Shown one piece after another: positions 45,001 to 50,000 of a stretch of DNA of 64,000 nucleotides; position 1 is the stretch's first letter; each line of letters starts with the position of its first letter. The stretch comes from Lates calcarifer (taxonomy: Eukaryota > Chordata > Actinopteri > Centropomidae). The notes beneath the pieces were generated by a model, which made no database searches, was not told the origin of the DNA, and was given only the letters and a program-made list of their open reading frames with translations. A program made the position numbers and the translations under genes. The DNA is taken from NCBI RefSeq assembly GCF_001640805.2, contig NC_066833.1, positions 9,099,215 through 9,163,214 of the forward strand, written 5' to 3'.

Positions 45001-47043
45001 GTGTGTGTGTTGTGTGTGTGAATGTTATAATGACCTTCAAGGAGTAAGTCACGTGCAATCCAAAGGACAAGGGAAACACATACATGCAACAGGTTAAACA
45101 CTGCAAAGCGTACTGGCACCATGCTTGTTAGGCTGTAGCCAGAACCTCCTTTTTCTTTTAAACCCATTTACTGTGTATAGGAAACAAGACATTGTTAATC
45201 TCACTGACTCGGGTTCTAACAGGGATAAATGTCAATTAATTGGGTGGGTACTGGGTACTGGGTACTGGGTATAGGGTGAAAACTCCAGACAAACTGGGGG
45301 TAGGGATTTTGAAAACTGGTTCAAAATGAATCCCAAACAAGGATTGATTTGAACCAGTGATTACCTTTCTGGTTACTAACTGACAAGCACTGATACCCAT
45401 CATCCTCCTCATCCGGTAGAATGTGGCACTCCACAGGGAGGTGTCCCTCATCCAGGAGCATCCAGCAACTGTCGCGCAAGACTTCGCAGAAACTCCGGCA
45501 AGGCAACACCGGCAGTGGACCCAGAGAGCCACACTTTGGTACCAAGAGAAGGCAGAAAAACCACTCCAAACTGTGGTGGCAACGTGACTTCAACAGCCAT
45601 GCCCACTTGTTCAGGAGTGCCTGGACCTCCTCCACACTGCTCTGGTTGAGGTAATTGGGCACGACGAATCTTTGCCCAACCATGGAAGAGCAGAAAGGAA
45701 GAGCAGTATCTAGCAATAAGCATTGTGGGGATTCTACGACTCGTGCTGATTTAGCTACTTCTGTATGGTTTTCAGCTACTGCCTGGCTATCTACAGCTGT
45801 CTGGCTAAATAGGGTTGCCTGGCTGGGCTCTTTCTCACTTACTGGTGTTTGTGTAGCATCGAAGATGTGACTGATATGGGTGGTTGCCACAGTGTTGGTA
45901 GTTGTTGATACAGATTTAGGCTCTTGAGGTTGGGTAGTTATGGGTATTAAAGTAGTGTCCGGTCTCTTGCTAGCTGTTTGTGTTGCTGTTTGGTAACTTA
46001 ACATTTTTTGGGTCTTAGTTGGTGTTTGGGTTGTAGAGAGTACCTGGTTAACTAATGAAGCTTGGCTAGTCTGTAAAACTTGGTTGAGTAAAGCTTCCCG
46101 AGTAGCTGTTGATTCACCGGCTGGTAACTGAGTAACTTGTACTACTTGGTTGTCCTGAGTGACCTGGGTAGTCTCTAAAGAGTTATTGCCTTCAACTGCA
46201 GTTAGCAAATCTCCTGAGGTAGAATTTTCATGAGAATAGTTTGTCAAATCATAGCTACTGTTAAGTTTTCTAATGCTGCTAGTATTATTGGGGATTTCAA
46301 CAAAGATATCAAGATTTTGCTCTGATTTTAGTGCTACCAAGATGATTACCCTCATCTGTTAAGTTGTGAATGATCATGTCAGTCTTTTCAAACTTCAATT
46401 TTAGCTCATTTGTTTGGGAAACTACACTACCTCCACTATCTAAACCCCTATGATCAGTGAGCATTGTTGCTCCTTGTTGGTTTTCCTTAGAAAACCCTTG
46501 TTTTTCAAAGCCAGATCCAAGGCTAGTTTCAGCTCCTGTTGCAAACCCAGATTCAGACCCGAATCCAGACCAAAGACCTGAGCCAGTGTCTGCTGCCAAT
46601 TCAGACTCAAGGCCAGATTCAAATCCTGATATGTCTCCTGTAAATGTTAAATGATCAAATCCTTCAGAACCCATACCCTTTAGTGAGGATGTGACATTAC
46701 CAGCTTTGCTTATGCGTGACGAAATCCCTGCTGTGTCTTTTTCTGATGTTTGGTCGTTCTCCGGTTGTGTTGTAGGTATTAGAGTGGTCAGAAGAGGAGC
46801 CTCAGTGGCCTCACCCCATGTCTGCACAGTCATTTTGAGCCCATGTCCCTCATCAACGATCTCTGCTACAAGCTTGTCCTCTGTTGGCTGTTCTCCACTT
46901 CCTGCTGGACTGCCAGACCCCTCGTGGTCCACTGTTGGGGCCAAAGTTGTAGTACCAGTCCAGGACCAAAACCAAGCATCAGAGCAGACAACCCATTGGG
47001 CCAACAAAAACAAAACTCCAACATGGGTCTTCATGTTGGGCAT
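17803..47043 (-). CDS. col18a1: Collagen XVIII alpha-1 chain, long Frizzled-containing isoform (42 coding exons)
   Basis: This is a secreted basement-membrane heparan-sulfate collagen whose C-terminal fragment is endostatin. Reading the minus strand, the exons encode a signal peptide, an acidic Ser-Gly-rich and Thr/Gln-rich region, a ten-cysteine Frizzled domain (about residues 441-552), a thrombospondin-N/laminin-G-like domain (about 565-755), an acidic linker, interrupted Gly-X-Y repeats (about 824-1550), a trimerisation region, a hinge and endostatin. The Frizzled domain separates it from collagen XV. Exon lengths sum to 1,892 codons with stop once three one-base frame problems are discounted (two in exon 2, one in exon 1). 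The start is the Met at 47,043, followed by a hydrophobic stretch; a second Met three codons on is an alternative. Human long forms are slightly shorter. Orthology is inferred from domain order and local identity; which teleost paralogue it is cannot be told here. Confidence 0.97.
18107..18222 (-). CDS. col18a1: col18a1 exon 41: endostatin, middle part
   Basis: The 116-bp exon starts [13 protein letters not shown] and contains [16 protein letters not shown]. Its first residue is the Asp equivalent to zinc ligand Asp76 of human endostatin. It leaves two bases that make Trp with exon 42. Donor GTGAGT. Confidence 0.95.
18335..18532 (-). CDS. col18a1: col18a1 exon 40: endostatin, N-terminal part
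   Basis: The exon is 66 codons, [20 protein letters not shown], then [20 protein letters not shown], ending PILNLK. It carries the first conserved endostatin cysteine and the His equivalent to human endostatin His11. Donor GTGAGA. Confidence 0.96.
18616..18936 (-). CDS. col18a1: col18a1 exon 39: Pro-rich protease-sensitive hinge
   Basis: The exon is 107 codons beginning [13 protein letters not shown], then a Pro/His/Arg-rich hinge, ending [10 protein letters not shown] before donor GTGAGT. Proteases cut in this region to release endostatin in the family. Mammals end this segment with a His-rich HSHRDFQPV; that sequence is not present here. Confidence 0.92.
19014..19046 (-). CDS. col18a1: col18a1 exon 38: NC1 segment [11 protein letters not shown]
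   Basis: The 11-codon exon links the trimerisation region to the hinge. Acceptor CTCTCAG, donor GTAAGT, phase 0 on both sides. Confidence 0.85.
19136..19264 (-). CDS. col18a1: col18a1 exon 37: NC1 trimerisation region
   Basis: The exon is 43 codons and starts [20 protein letters not shown], later [21 protein letters not shown]. It aligns with the mammalian NC1 association region, which holds three chains together. Acceptor GTCCTCAG, donor GTACGG. Confidence 0.93.
19396..19460 (-). CDS. col18a1: col18a1 exon 36: final collagenous stretch
   Basis: The 65-bp exon reads [18 protein letters not shown] then LSSG, ending the triple-helical region. Donor GTAAGT. Confidence 0.92.
19577..19730 (-). 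CDS. col18a1: col18a1 exon 35: last long collagen repeat
   Basis: The 154-bp exon leaves one base over. It encodes [20 protein letters not shown] and [18 protein letters not shown], then a break ending YRPNH. It matches GPKGESIRG and GIGYEGRQG of mammals. Donor GTAAGT. Confidence 0.93.
19814..19942 (-). CDS. col18a1: col18a1 exon 34: collagen repeat
   Basis: The exon is 43 codons, [20 protein letters not shown], then a [10 protein letters not shown] break, then [12 protein letters not shown]. It matches the mammalian region in order and length. Donor GTGAGT. Confidence 0.92.
20034..20068 (-). CDS. col18a1: col18a1 exon 33: NC segment [11 protein letters not shown]
   Basis: The 35-bp exon completes a Gly codon and aligns with the QFPFDFLQLEAE break of mammals. 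Acceptor TTTCCAG, donor GTAAAG. Confidence 0.85.
20178..20231 (-). CDS. col18a1: col18a1 exon 32: charged collagen repeat
   Basis: The 54-bp exon reads [18 protein letters not shown]. The acceptor GTTGCAG at 20,231/20,232 has the better pyrimidine tract. An alternative AG 9 bp further in (exon end 20,222) keeps the frame and would give an uninterrupted PGEKG junction. The collagen run here is shorter than in mammals. Confidence 0.82.
20554..20584 (-). CDS. col18a1: col18a1 exon 31: short NC segment [10 protein letters not shown]
   Basis: The 31-bp exon ends with one base over. It aligns with the VYDSNVFAESSRP segment of mammals. Acceptor TTCACAG, donor GTACGA. Confidence 0.85.
20827..20892 (-). 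CDS. col18a1: col18a1 exon 30: Pro-rich collagen repeat ending in an NC break
   Basis: The exon is 22 codons. Four GPP triplets are followed by [10 protein letters not shown], the start of a non-collagenous break. Donor GTGAGT. Confidence 0.9.
20893..21098. other. col18a1 intron between exons 30 and 29
   Basis: No extra collagen exon is seen in this 206-bp intron. It serves as an example of the many short introns between 17.8 and 30 kb, most of 80-700 bp, whose contents I checked for missed Gly-X-Y exons without finding any. Confidence 0.5.
21099..21170 (-). CDS. col18a1: col18a1 exon 29: collagen repeat
   Basis: The exon is 24 codons, [18 protein letters not shown] then AGYGYP. It aligns with [16 protein letters not shown] of mammals. 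Donor GTGAGT. Confidence 0.92.
21263..21660. mobile_element. Degraded Tc1-type DNA transposon in a col18a1 intron
   Basis: It begins CAGTGGCTGCAGAAAGTATT, then CAGACCCCCTCACTTTTTGC, the terminal sequence of a widespread fish Tc1-like element. Internal blocks (AGGGCCGTCATATGACTTTT, AGGCCTGATTGATGGAGTGC) also match that family as I remember it. No intact transposase remains and the far end is not clear. It lies between exons 29 and 28. Confidence 0.65.
21824..21877 (-). CDS. col18a1: col18a1 exon 28: collagen repeat
   Basis: The exon is 18 codons, [18 protein letters not shown], closely matching mammalian GPYGRPGYKGEIGFPGRP. Donor GTAAGT. The next intron (in gene direction) holds a Tc1-type relic. 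Confidence 0.92.
22006..22041 (-). CDS. col18a1: col18a1 exon 27: [12 protein letters not shown]
   Basis: The exon is 12 codons of Gly-X-Y between acceptor CTCGTAG and donor GTAAGT. Confidence 0.86.
22148..22225 (-). CDS. col18a1: col18a1 exon 26: collagen repeat with [12 protein letters not shown] break
   Basis: The exon is 26 codons, GEKGEPG, then a break corresponding to the SIFSPDGG segment of mammals, then GLRGQK. Donor GTGAGT. Confidence 0.9.
22320..22379 (-). CDS. col18a1: col18a1 exon 25: collagen repeat
   Basis: The exon is 20 codons, [20 protein letters not shown]. Acceptor TCCTGCAG, donor GTGAAA. Confidence 0.88.
22494..22529 (-). CDS. col18a1: col18a1 exon 24: [12 protein letters not shown]
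   Basis: The exon is 12 codons of Gly-X-Y. Acceptor CTGTGCAG, donor GTAAGT. Confidence 0.88.
23006..23038 (-). CDS. col18a1: col18a1 exon 23: short NC segment [11 protein letters not shown]
   Basis: The 11-codon non-collagenous exon links two Gly-X-Y runs. Acceptor CCTACAG, donor GTATAT. It was placed by phase and position. Confidence 0.83.
23128..23214 (-). CDS. col18a1: col18a1 exon 22: collagen repeat ending in an NC break
   Basis: The exon is 29 codons, [15 protein letters not shown], then GQIIYSSDN where the triplet pattern stops. This aligns with the VVYVSEQDG break of mammals. Donor GTAAGG. Confidence 0.9.
23311..23346 (-). CDS. col18a1: col18a1 exon 21: [12 protein letters not shown]
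   Basis: The exon is 12 codons of charged Gly-X-Y triplets. Acceptor TTTTACAG, donor GTGAAT. Confidence 0.88.
23588..23686 (-). CDS. col18a1: col18a1 exon 20: collagen repeat
   Basis: The exon is 33 codons of unbroken Gly-[15 protein letters not shown] to GFPGPQ. Acceptor CTCTGCAG, donor GTAGAA. Confidence 0.9.
23687..24331. other. col18a1 intron between exons 20 and 19
   Basis: 645 bp with no recognisable coding, repeat or RNA element. Confidence 0.5.
24332..24358 (-). CDS. col18a1: col18a1 exon 19: GPPGLPGLP
   Basis: The 27-bp exon encodes three triplets, identical to the matching stretch of mammalian collagen XVIII. Donor GTAAGT. Confidence 0.87.
24704..24775 (-). CDS. col18a1: col18a1 exon 18: NC segment with DDMEGSG site
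   Basis: The exon is 24 codons, [19 protein letters not shown] then PEGRQ. The DDMEGSGG core matches a known heparan-sulfate attachment sequence of collagen XVIII. Donor GTCAGT. Confidence 0.92.
24960..25091 (-). CDS. col18a1: col18a1 exon 17: collagen repeat ending SYRVGF
   Basis: The exon is 44 codons. A long Gly-X-Y run ends in [14 protein letters not shown], the boundary before the second MEGSG site in exon 18. Donor GTAAGT. Confidence 0.9.
25092..25786. other. col18a1 intron between exons 17 and 16
   Basis: 695 bp. The open frames here have no Gly-X-Y pattern. Nothing notable is seen. Confidence 0.5.
25787..25831 (-). CDS. col18a1: col18a1 exon 16: collagen repeat
   Basis: The exon is 15 codons, [15 protein letters not shown]. 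Donor GTGCAG is weak, but phase 0 on both sides and continuous Gly-X-Y support it. Confidence 0.83.
26207..26269 (-). CDS. col18a1: col18a1 exon 15: collagen repeat
   Basis: The exon is 21 codons of unbroken Gly-[12 protein letters not shown] to GPKGEK. Acceptor CCCCCCAG, donor GTAATG. Confidence 0.88.
26385..26516 (-). CDS. col18a1: col18a1 exon 14: collagen repeat with STASTASSS interruption
   Basis: The exon is 44 codons. Gly-X-Y runs flank a Ser/Thr/Ala-rich break ([12 protein letters not shown]), then [12 protein letters not shown]. Donor GTAAGT. Confidence 0.9.
26601..26651 (-). CDS. col18a1: col18a1 exon 13: NC segment with MEGSG heparan-sulfate site
   Basis: The 17-codon non-collagenous exon reads [17 protein letters not shown]. 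The DMEGSGF core matches one of the three heparan-sulfate attachment sites known for collagen XVIII. Donor GTGAGG. Confidence 0.92.
26777..26854 (-). CDS. col18a1: col18a1 exon 12: collagen repeat ending at an NC segment
   Basis: The exon is 26 codons, [12 protein letters not shown] then [12 protein letters not shown], where the triplets stop. It leads into the Ser-Gly site of exon 13. Donor GTGAGT. Confidence 0.9.
26964..27026 (-). CDS. col18a1: col18a1 exon 11: collagen repeat
   Basis: The exon is 21 codons of Gly-X-Y including [15 protein letters not shown], which aligns closely with mammalian collagen XVIII. Acceptor ATCACAG, donor GTCAGA. Confidence 0.9.
27173..27199 (-). CDS. col18a1: col18a1 exon 10: GDPGEDGKT
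   Basis: The 27-bp exon with donor GTAAGT encodes three triplets nearly identical to the GDPGEDGKP stretch of mammalian collagen XVIII. Confidence 0.87.
27299..27496 (-). CDS. col18a1: col18a1 exon 9: collagen repeat with non-collagenous interruption
   Basis: The exon is 66 codons. A Gly-X-Y run ([19 protein letters not shown]) is broken by [17 protein letters not shown] and resumes as [11 protein letters not shown] to GADGEP. The donor is GTTAGT. The interruption matches a short NC domain in other collagen XVIII chains. Confidence 0.9.
27627..27735. repeat. Polypurine GAA/GGA tract in a col18a1 intron
   Basis: About 110 bp of almost pure A/G on the plus strand (GAAGAA, GGAGGA and GATGAA units). 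In the transcript it is a long CTT/TCC tract within the short intron between exons 8 and 9, ending about 34 bp from the exon 8 donor. Mirror-like polypurine runs of this kind can form triplex DNA. Confidence 0.9.
27770..27796 (-). CDS. col18a1: col18a1 exon 8: GEPGEKGAK
   Basis: The 27-bp exon encodes three Gly-X-Y triplets. Acceptor TTATCAG and donor GTGAGT flank it. It lies directly upstream (in gene direction) of an intron carrying a long polypurine/polypyrimidine tract. Confidence 0.83.
28228..28358 (-). CDS. col18a1: col18a1 exon 7: collagen repeat rich in GEKG/GDRG
   Basis: The 131-bp exon completes a Gly codon, then reads [19 protein letters not shown] and continues as Gly-X-Y with a GSGSSSRGG interruption to GARGEK. 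The charged GEKG and GDRG triplets stabilise a triple helix. The donor GTTTGG is non-consensus apart from GT. Confidence 0.87.
28359..29216. other. col18a1 intron between exons 7 and 6
   Basis: 858 bp with no supported exon. Confidence 0.5.
29217..29255 (-). CDS. col18a1: col18a1 exon 6: start of first collagenous domain
   Basis: The 39-bp exon (two bases, 12 codons, one base) reads [14 protein letters not shown] across its junctions and starts the first Gly-X-Y run. It is too small to stand out as an open frame and was placed because phases on both sides require it. Donor GTGGGT is weaker than its neighbours. Confidence 0.8.
29256..30239. other. col18a1 intron between exons 6 and 5
   Basis: About 1 kb. 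A CTCF-like motif (CCACTAGATGGAG, 29,761-29,773) is the only item noted. Confidence 0.45.
30240..30318 (-). CDS. col18a1: col18a1 exon 5: Pro/Thr-rich linker
   Basis: The exon is 79 bp, starts in phase 0 and leaves one base. It encodes [20 protein letters not shown] and then SIARET. It matches the Pro/Thr-rich linker upstream of the first collagen domain. Acceptor CCTGCAG, donor GTGAGT. Confidence 0.85.
30319..33785. other. col18a1 intron between exons 5 and 4
   Basis: 3.5 kb, no exon found. It contains a CTCF-like motif (AGCGCCACCTGGAGG, 30,891-30,905), a short AAT repeat (31,966-31,987) and the first unit of a 69-bp duplication (33,686-33,754). Confidence 0.5.
33686..33754. repeat. Local direct duplication, unit 1
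   Basis: It matches 34,623-34,691 at 66 of 69 positions, in the same orientation, 937 bp apart. The unit contains CACTGTGATACACACACA and AGTTTGACATCAAACTCGCA. It flanks exon 4 on its donor side. Confidence 0.9.
33786..33857 (-). CDS. col18a1: col18a1 exon 4: acidic Ser-Gly linker (NC11)
   Basis: The exon is 24 codons, phase 0 to 0. It starts [10 protein letters not shown], which matches the acidic Ser-Gly heparan-sulfate attachment region of the family, and ends KHRWT before donor GTAAGG. The acceptor is preceded by a pyrimidine-rich tract. A local 69-bp duplication unit lies about 30 bp beyond its donor. Confidence 0.88.
34623..34691. repeat. Local direct duplication, unit 2
   Basis: Second copy of the 69-bp unit, on the other side of exon 4. 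Weaker similarity continues about 25 bp further. Confidence 0.9.
35303..35790. mobile_element. Possible MITE-like element with TGCGTTC/GAACGCA ends
   Basis: The block starts TGCGTTCAAG and ends ATGGAACGCA, so the outer 7 bp are inverted repeats. It includes ATTCAAGATGGCGGC, and sequences of this type are known to me from fish repeats. No clear target-site duplication is seen. Confidence 0.35.
35691..35852 (-). promoter_or_regulatory. Possible intragenic promoter: CCAAT, CRE palindrome and an ATG with donor
   Basis: On the minus strand a CCAAT (35,848-35,852) and a full CRE palindrome TGACGTCA (35,760-35,767) precede ATG at 35,718. That ATG opens MDAHRASLT and ends at a GTTAG donor at 35,690. 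The reading leaves one base, which would fit exon 6 (phase 1) but not exon 4 or 5. It could equally be part of the repeat called above. Confidence 0.25.
36012..36095 (-). CDS. col18a1: col18a1 exon 3: end of TSPN domain, acidic segment
   Basis: The exon is 28 codons, phase 0 to 0, reading [19 protein letters not shown] and then EEDEDDSDM, with donor GTGAGT. The end of the TSPN fold is followed by the acidic run typical of collagen XVIII. The frame is also open upstream through the acceptor to 36,371 (see findings). Confidence 0.93.
36096..38040. other. col18a1 intron between exons 3 and 2
   Basis: 1.9 kb. The exon 3 frame stays open to 36,371 (see findings). No other feature is supported. 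Confidence 0.5.
38041..38584 (-). CDS. col18a1: col18a1 exon 2: thrombospondin-N/laminin-G-like domain (two frame breaks)
   Basis: The exon begins with two bases that complete a Glu codon from exon 1, reads VSLLHLIG, then [20 protein letters not shown], then [19 protein letters not shown] and onward to [10 protein letters not shown] before donor GTGAGT. These blocks match the TSPN domain of collagen XVIII in order but sit in three different frames. Start phase and end phase require a length of 2 modulo 3, while the exon is 544 (1 modulo 3). Single extra bases at about 38,550-38,552 and 38,463-38,467 account for this. All collagen XVIII isoforms share this exon, so a real defect here would disable them all. 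Confidence 0.92.
38585..45364. other. Large col18a1 intron between exons 2 and 1
   Basis: 6.8 kb with little simple repeat and no exon found. Exon 1 leaves one base and exon 2 takes two, giving the Glu that fits the family, so no extra coding exon is needed. A 7-bp tandem repeat lies near the exon 1 end. Confidence 0.5.
45246..45273. repeat. GGGTACT tandem repeat
   Basis: Three perfect 7-bp units and one degenerate unit, about 90 bp into the intron after exon 1. Confidence 0.85.
45365..47043 (-). CDS. col18a1: col18a1 exon 1 of 42: signal peptide, acidic/SG-rich region, Frizzled domain
   Basis: This single large exon corresponds to the long-isoform exon of other vertebrates. Residues 1 to about 22 form a signal peptide (hydrophobic core [11 protein letters not shown]), followed by a Trp-rich AWFWSW segment. 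Residues 134-182 are rich in Ser-Gly pairs, and a Thr/Gln-rich stretch follows. The Frizzled cysteine-rich domain has ten cysteines between about 45,722 and 45,387, including the family pattern [11 protein letters not shown]. The exon ends with ...SVSNQK plus one base before donor GTAATC. Its length is 1,679, but start phase 0 and end phase 1 require a length of 1 modulo 3; the open frame moves between about 46,370 and 46,309, so one extra base is present. In the family this domain is the Wnt-related part of collagen XVIII. Confidence 0.93.
45387..45725 (-). other. col18a1: Frizzled cysteine-rich domain region of col18a1
   Basis: The ten cysteines run from [12 protein letters not shown] through [27 protein letters not shown] and VEC to YQC. 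This is the full Frizzled set, and its reading frame is unbroken. Confidence 0.93.
46498..46644 (-). other. col18a1: Ser-Gly-rich segment of the col18a1 N-terminal region
   Basis: Residues 134-182 contain six Ser-Gly pairs in a loose GF/GL-x-S-G pattern, among acidic residues. Acidic-flanked Ser-Gly pairs are candidate glycosaminoglycan attachment sites. Further pairs lie at residues 43, 49 and 203. Confidence 0.6.
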
Positions 47044-50000
47044 AATGTCAAGTCTTGACCACGTCCAGCCACTTGATCAGGGTCCCAGAGTGGACTATGA
47101 CATGTCCACACAGCCACTACACTCCTTGCACACTCTTTCCTCCAGCTCTTCCCCCCACACACACTCCACTCTGCAGAGAGGAAAAGTGAAGAGGAGTGCC
47201 CCATTCAAAAGAGTAAAGGGGGAGAGCAGAAGGAGGTGTGCTCCGTATTGGCTGCCCTGCCAATATTTCCTCTCCTAACTCCTCCTTCCTCCTCTTTCTC
47301 CCTTTGTCACAGCAGTGAAAAGCGATCTCTCCTGCTGACTGATACCTTAGAATTACGGCAGCCTTGCCTTTCAGTGTACAATACTGATGCTTTCAGTGTT
47401 TTACAGAGAGGGGCAATTTGTTCCCCTTGACTCGTTCTCTTTGTTCAAACATGATAATAAGAAAAACTACTGATCTACCTTTAAAAAACAGAAAATTGTG
47501 TGAAAATGCAGTGGGAGCAAAAGTTGTGGTCTTGTGGTTTTCTGATTGTAGTTTTCAACAAGAAGAATTGGATGTTGTACTGTGGTAAAGATTTGAAACA
47601 TAGGTTCTAGACTGAATTCCTGCTAATGGATTAAAATTAGTCCCATTCCACTGCAACAATGGAACCAATTACAGAGCAAAGTTGCTGTTGTGATATGTGT
47701 GACATGTTCAATAATAAAAACAACCTGAAAACAGTATCTTATTACAGCAAGTGCATTCATTTATGCAAACTCATTATCTTATGTATTTCCACTGGCTTGT
47801 CCCTGCATACATTGTCCCTGCTCTCCATGATGCCATTTATTGCTCAATCCAGTTTAGACCCCCGTCTTCAGAGCTCTGTAGTTACACGGTAATCCAGGCG
47901 TCACTTTCTTGTCCAGACTGGTTTCTGGTTATACTGCCTATGGGATCAGTTGACAGAGACCCTCGACATCTGCTAATCACAGATTAGTGATAAAAGGAAC
48001 AGCCGGTTTGTGCGAGTGTCTTTCTAATAGTACTGGGTTTTTAAAGTAAATGCAGGTGTTTTGTGCAAATAAGCTCAGTTGCTGATAGAAAGAAATTCAC
48101 ATTTGTGGACAGGATGCAACCCTTATGGTAAAACGTTCCACATGTTTATGCTAAGATGCAGGAATATCTTGACAAAGCTTGACAACTTTATCCTTGAGCT
48201 CAGTGTCATGGCCTGGGGTCATTGTTGACCCAACTGACCCCTGTCTGTAAGATTATGTTTGTTCAGTCTAACAAAGGAGGAGGGTGAACGACTGAACCAC
48301 CAAAGATATGTATAGCCTTCAACACTTTATCTACTTCACGCATGTATTTTAGGTATTCAGATAATAAAAAACCAGACTAGTCAACTGTAACATATTAAAG
48401 AAAATAAGATGCTCACTTGTTTATCACAAGACCAGATTATTTTTTGCTGTCGTGATGAAAATGTTCATGAAAGGAAACATTGTGTTTAGTCATATGCTTC
48501 AAAACATGACTAAGGGGCTTGGCTGCTTCTGTTGCCTGCCCAATTTCCATTAATAAGAAAAGTTATTCTTCAATAAACAGAGAAGAAAAAAGTTGATAAG
48601 TCATTAAAGAAAACAATAAAGAACGCTGATTCAAAGGAAGATCTGAGCCTGTCTATCCTAACCTCAGTGACACAGTTTTAAGAGGGTGGGTGTAACATGA
48701 TTACAGTAAATGGTTAACCCTCTGGGAAAGAAGGAGTTAACATTCTTGAGAGTGTTACCAAGCAATTGTTCACTCTAACACTGTCAAGAAAAGACAATTT
48801 AATTATAGATGTTGCATGAGAAAAAAATAAAAATAAAAAGAATGACAACTTTCTGTGGGAAAATAATTCATTTTCATGGCAACTTTTAGGCAATGCTGTG
48901 CAAAAAGGGACTATCACGAAATGTGTCTGTTCAACACAGAAAAATTCAAAACAGGATGATGCTGATCTATTCTCAGCCACAAGCCAACTTTTCTGTGGTC
49001 AGACCAATTCAATGCAACTGTCAGTTTCAATTTGTCGGTGTGTAAACCAAAATAAACTCTGAAACAGGTAATGATTAGCATTGTATTATTGTGCAGGTTG
49101 GGATTAGAGAATAACATCAGAGCAGACGCCTTTTTAGAGTCAATCAGACAGTATTTTCACAAGGTCGGCTGGAACAAAGGCAGAGACCAGAAATCCAGAA
49201 ATCCATACCAAAAGAAACTGTCTGACAGAGAACACATCATCAGAAACTCCAATCACTGTGTTATTATTTCAAAGATGACAATGAATTAGCCTGAGGGTGT
49301 GTTTGGAAGTTTTCACACAAACATGAAAGGTGGGGAACTTTCCAAACAGACCTGGGTGGCCAGTTGTACCCCCCGTCACCTTGTCAAGAGTCTCCTTAGA
49401 ACTAGGAGATGATCTGCTTATTTTGGAAAATACAAAGGAAGAGACAAAATTGCACTTAATGAAGTCAGTCAATACATTCCTGCTTTGGAGTGACAGTTTT
49501 TTAGGCAGAGGTAATCTGCAGATAAGAACATATCGTGAGCTTTGTCAAAACTATGCGTCCCTCTTTTCAACGTCCTTTTTCTACTGCTACCTGCATACAC
49601 TGTACACATCTGTAAGAATCATGAGGACGACACAGACAGATGATTTCCTGTTTGGAACAGGTGATTATGGTTGAAAGGTTTGCACCTTACTGCACAGAAG
49701 GAAGAGTCTGATGGGACATCAAACTTAAAGAGATAAGCAGTTCCCTTCATATGTGTTATTTCAGAAAGTATTATAAGTGTTATTTGACAGAAAACAACAG
49801 CTGGGTATTTGGCAAATTCAGTGATTCTCATTCTGACACAGACTCATGAAGCTAAAACGAGCCTTTTACAAGGGTTTAAGAACTTCACTTTATCCAGTTC
49901 ACACACTGGTCACCTGTCAAACCGCTGACAGAGGACCATAACATCAGCAGGGATTTGTAGCTATTTAAAGGGTAATAAATAAATAATCATTAACCTTTAT

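Noticed and set aside
45236..45532. Minus-strand frame overlapping the Frizzled exon
   Set aside because: A shadow frame; the Frizzled cysteines are in the other frame.
46250..46375. A mini-intron that would explain the frame break in exon 1
   Set aside because: GT-AG pairs tried (for example from GTAATC to ACTAG) gave the wrong phase or a stop, and lack a good pyrimidine tract.
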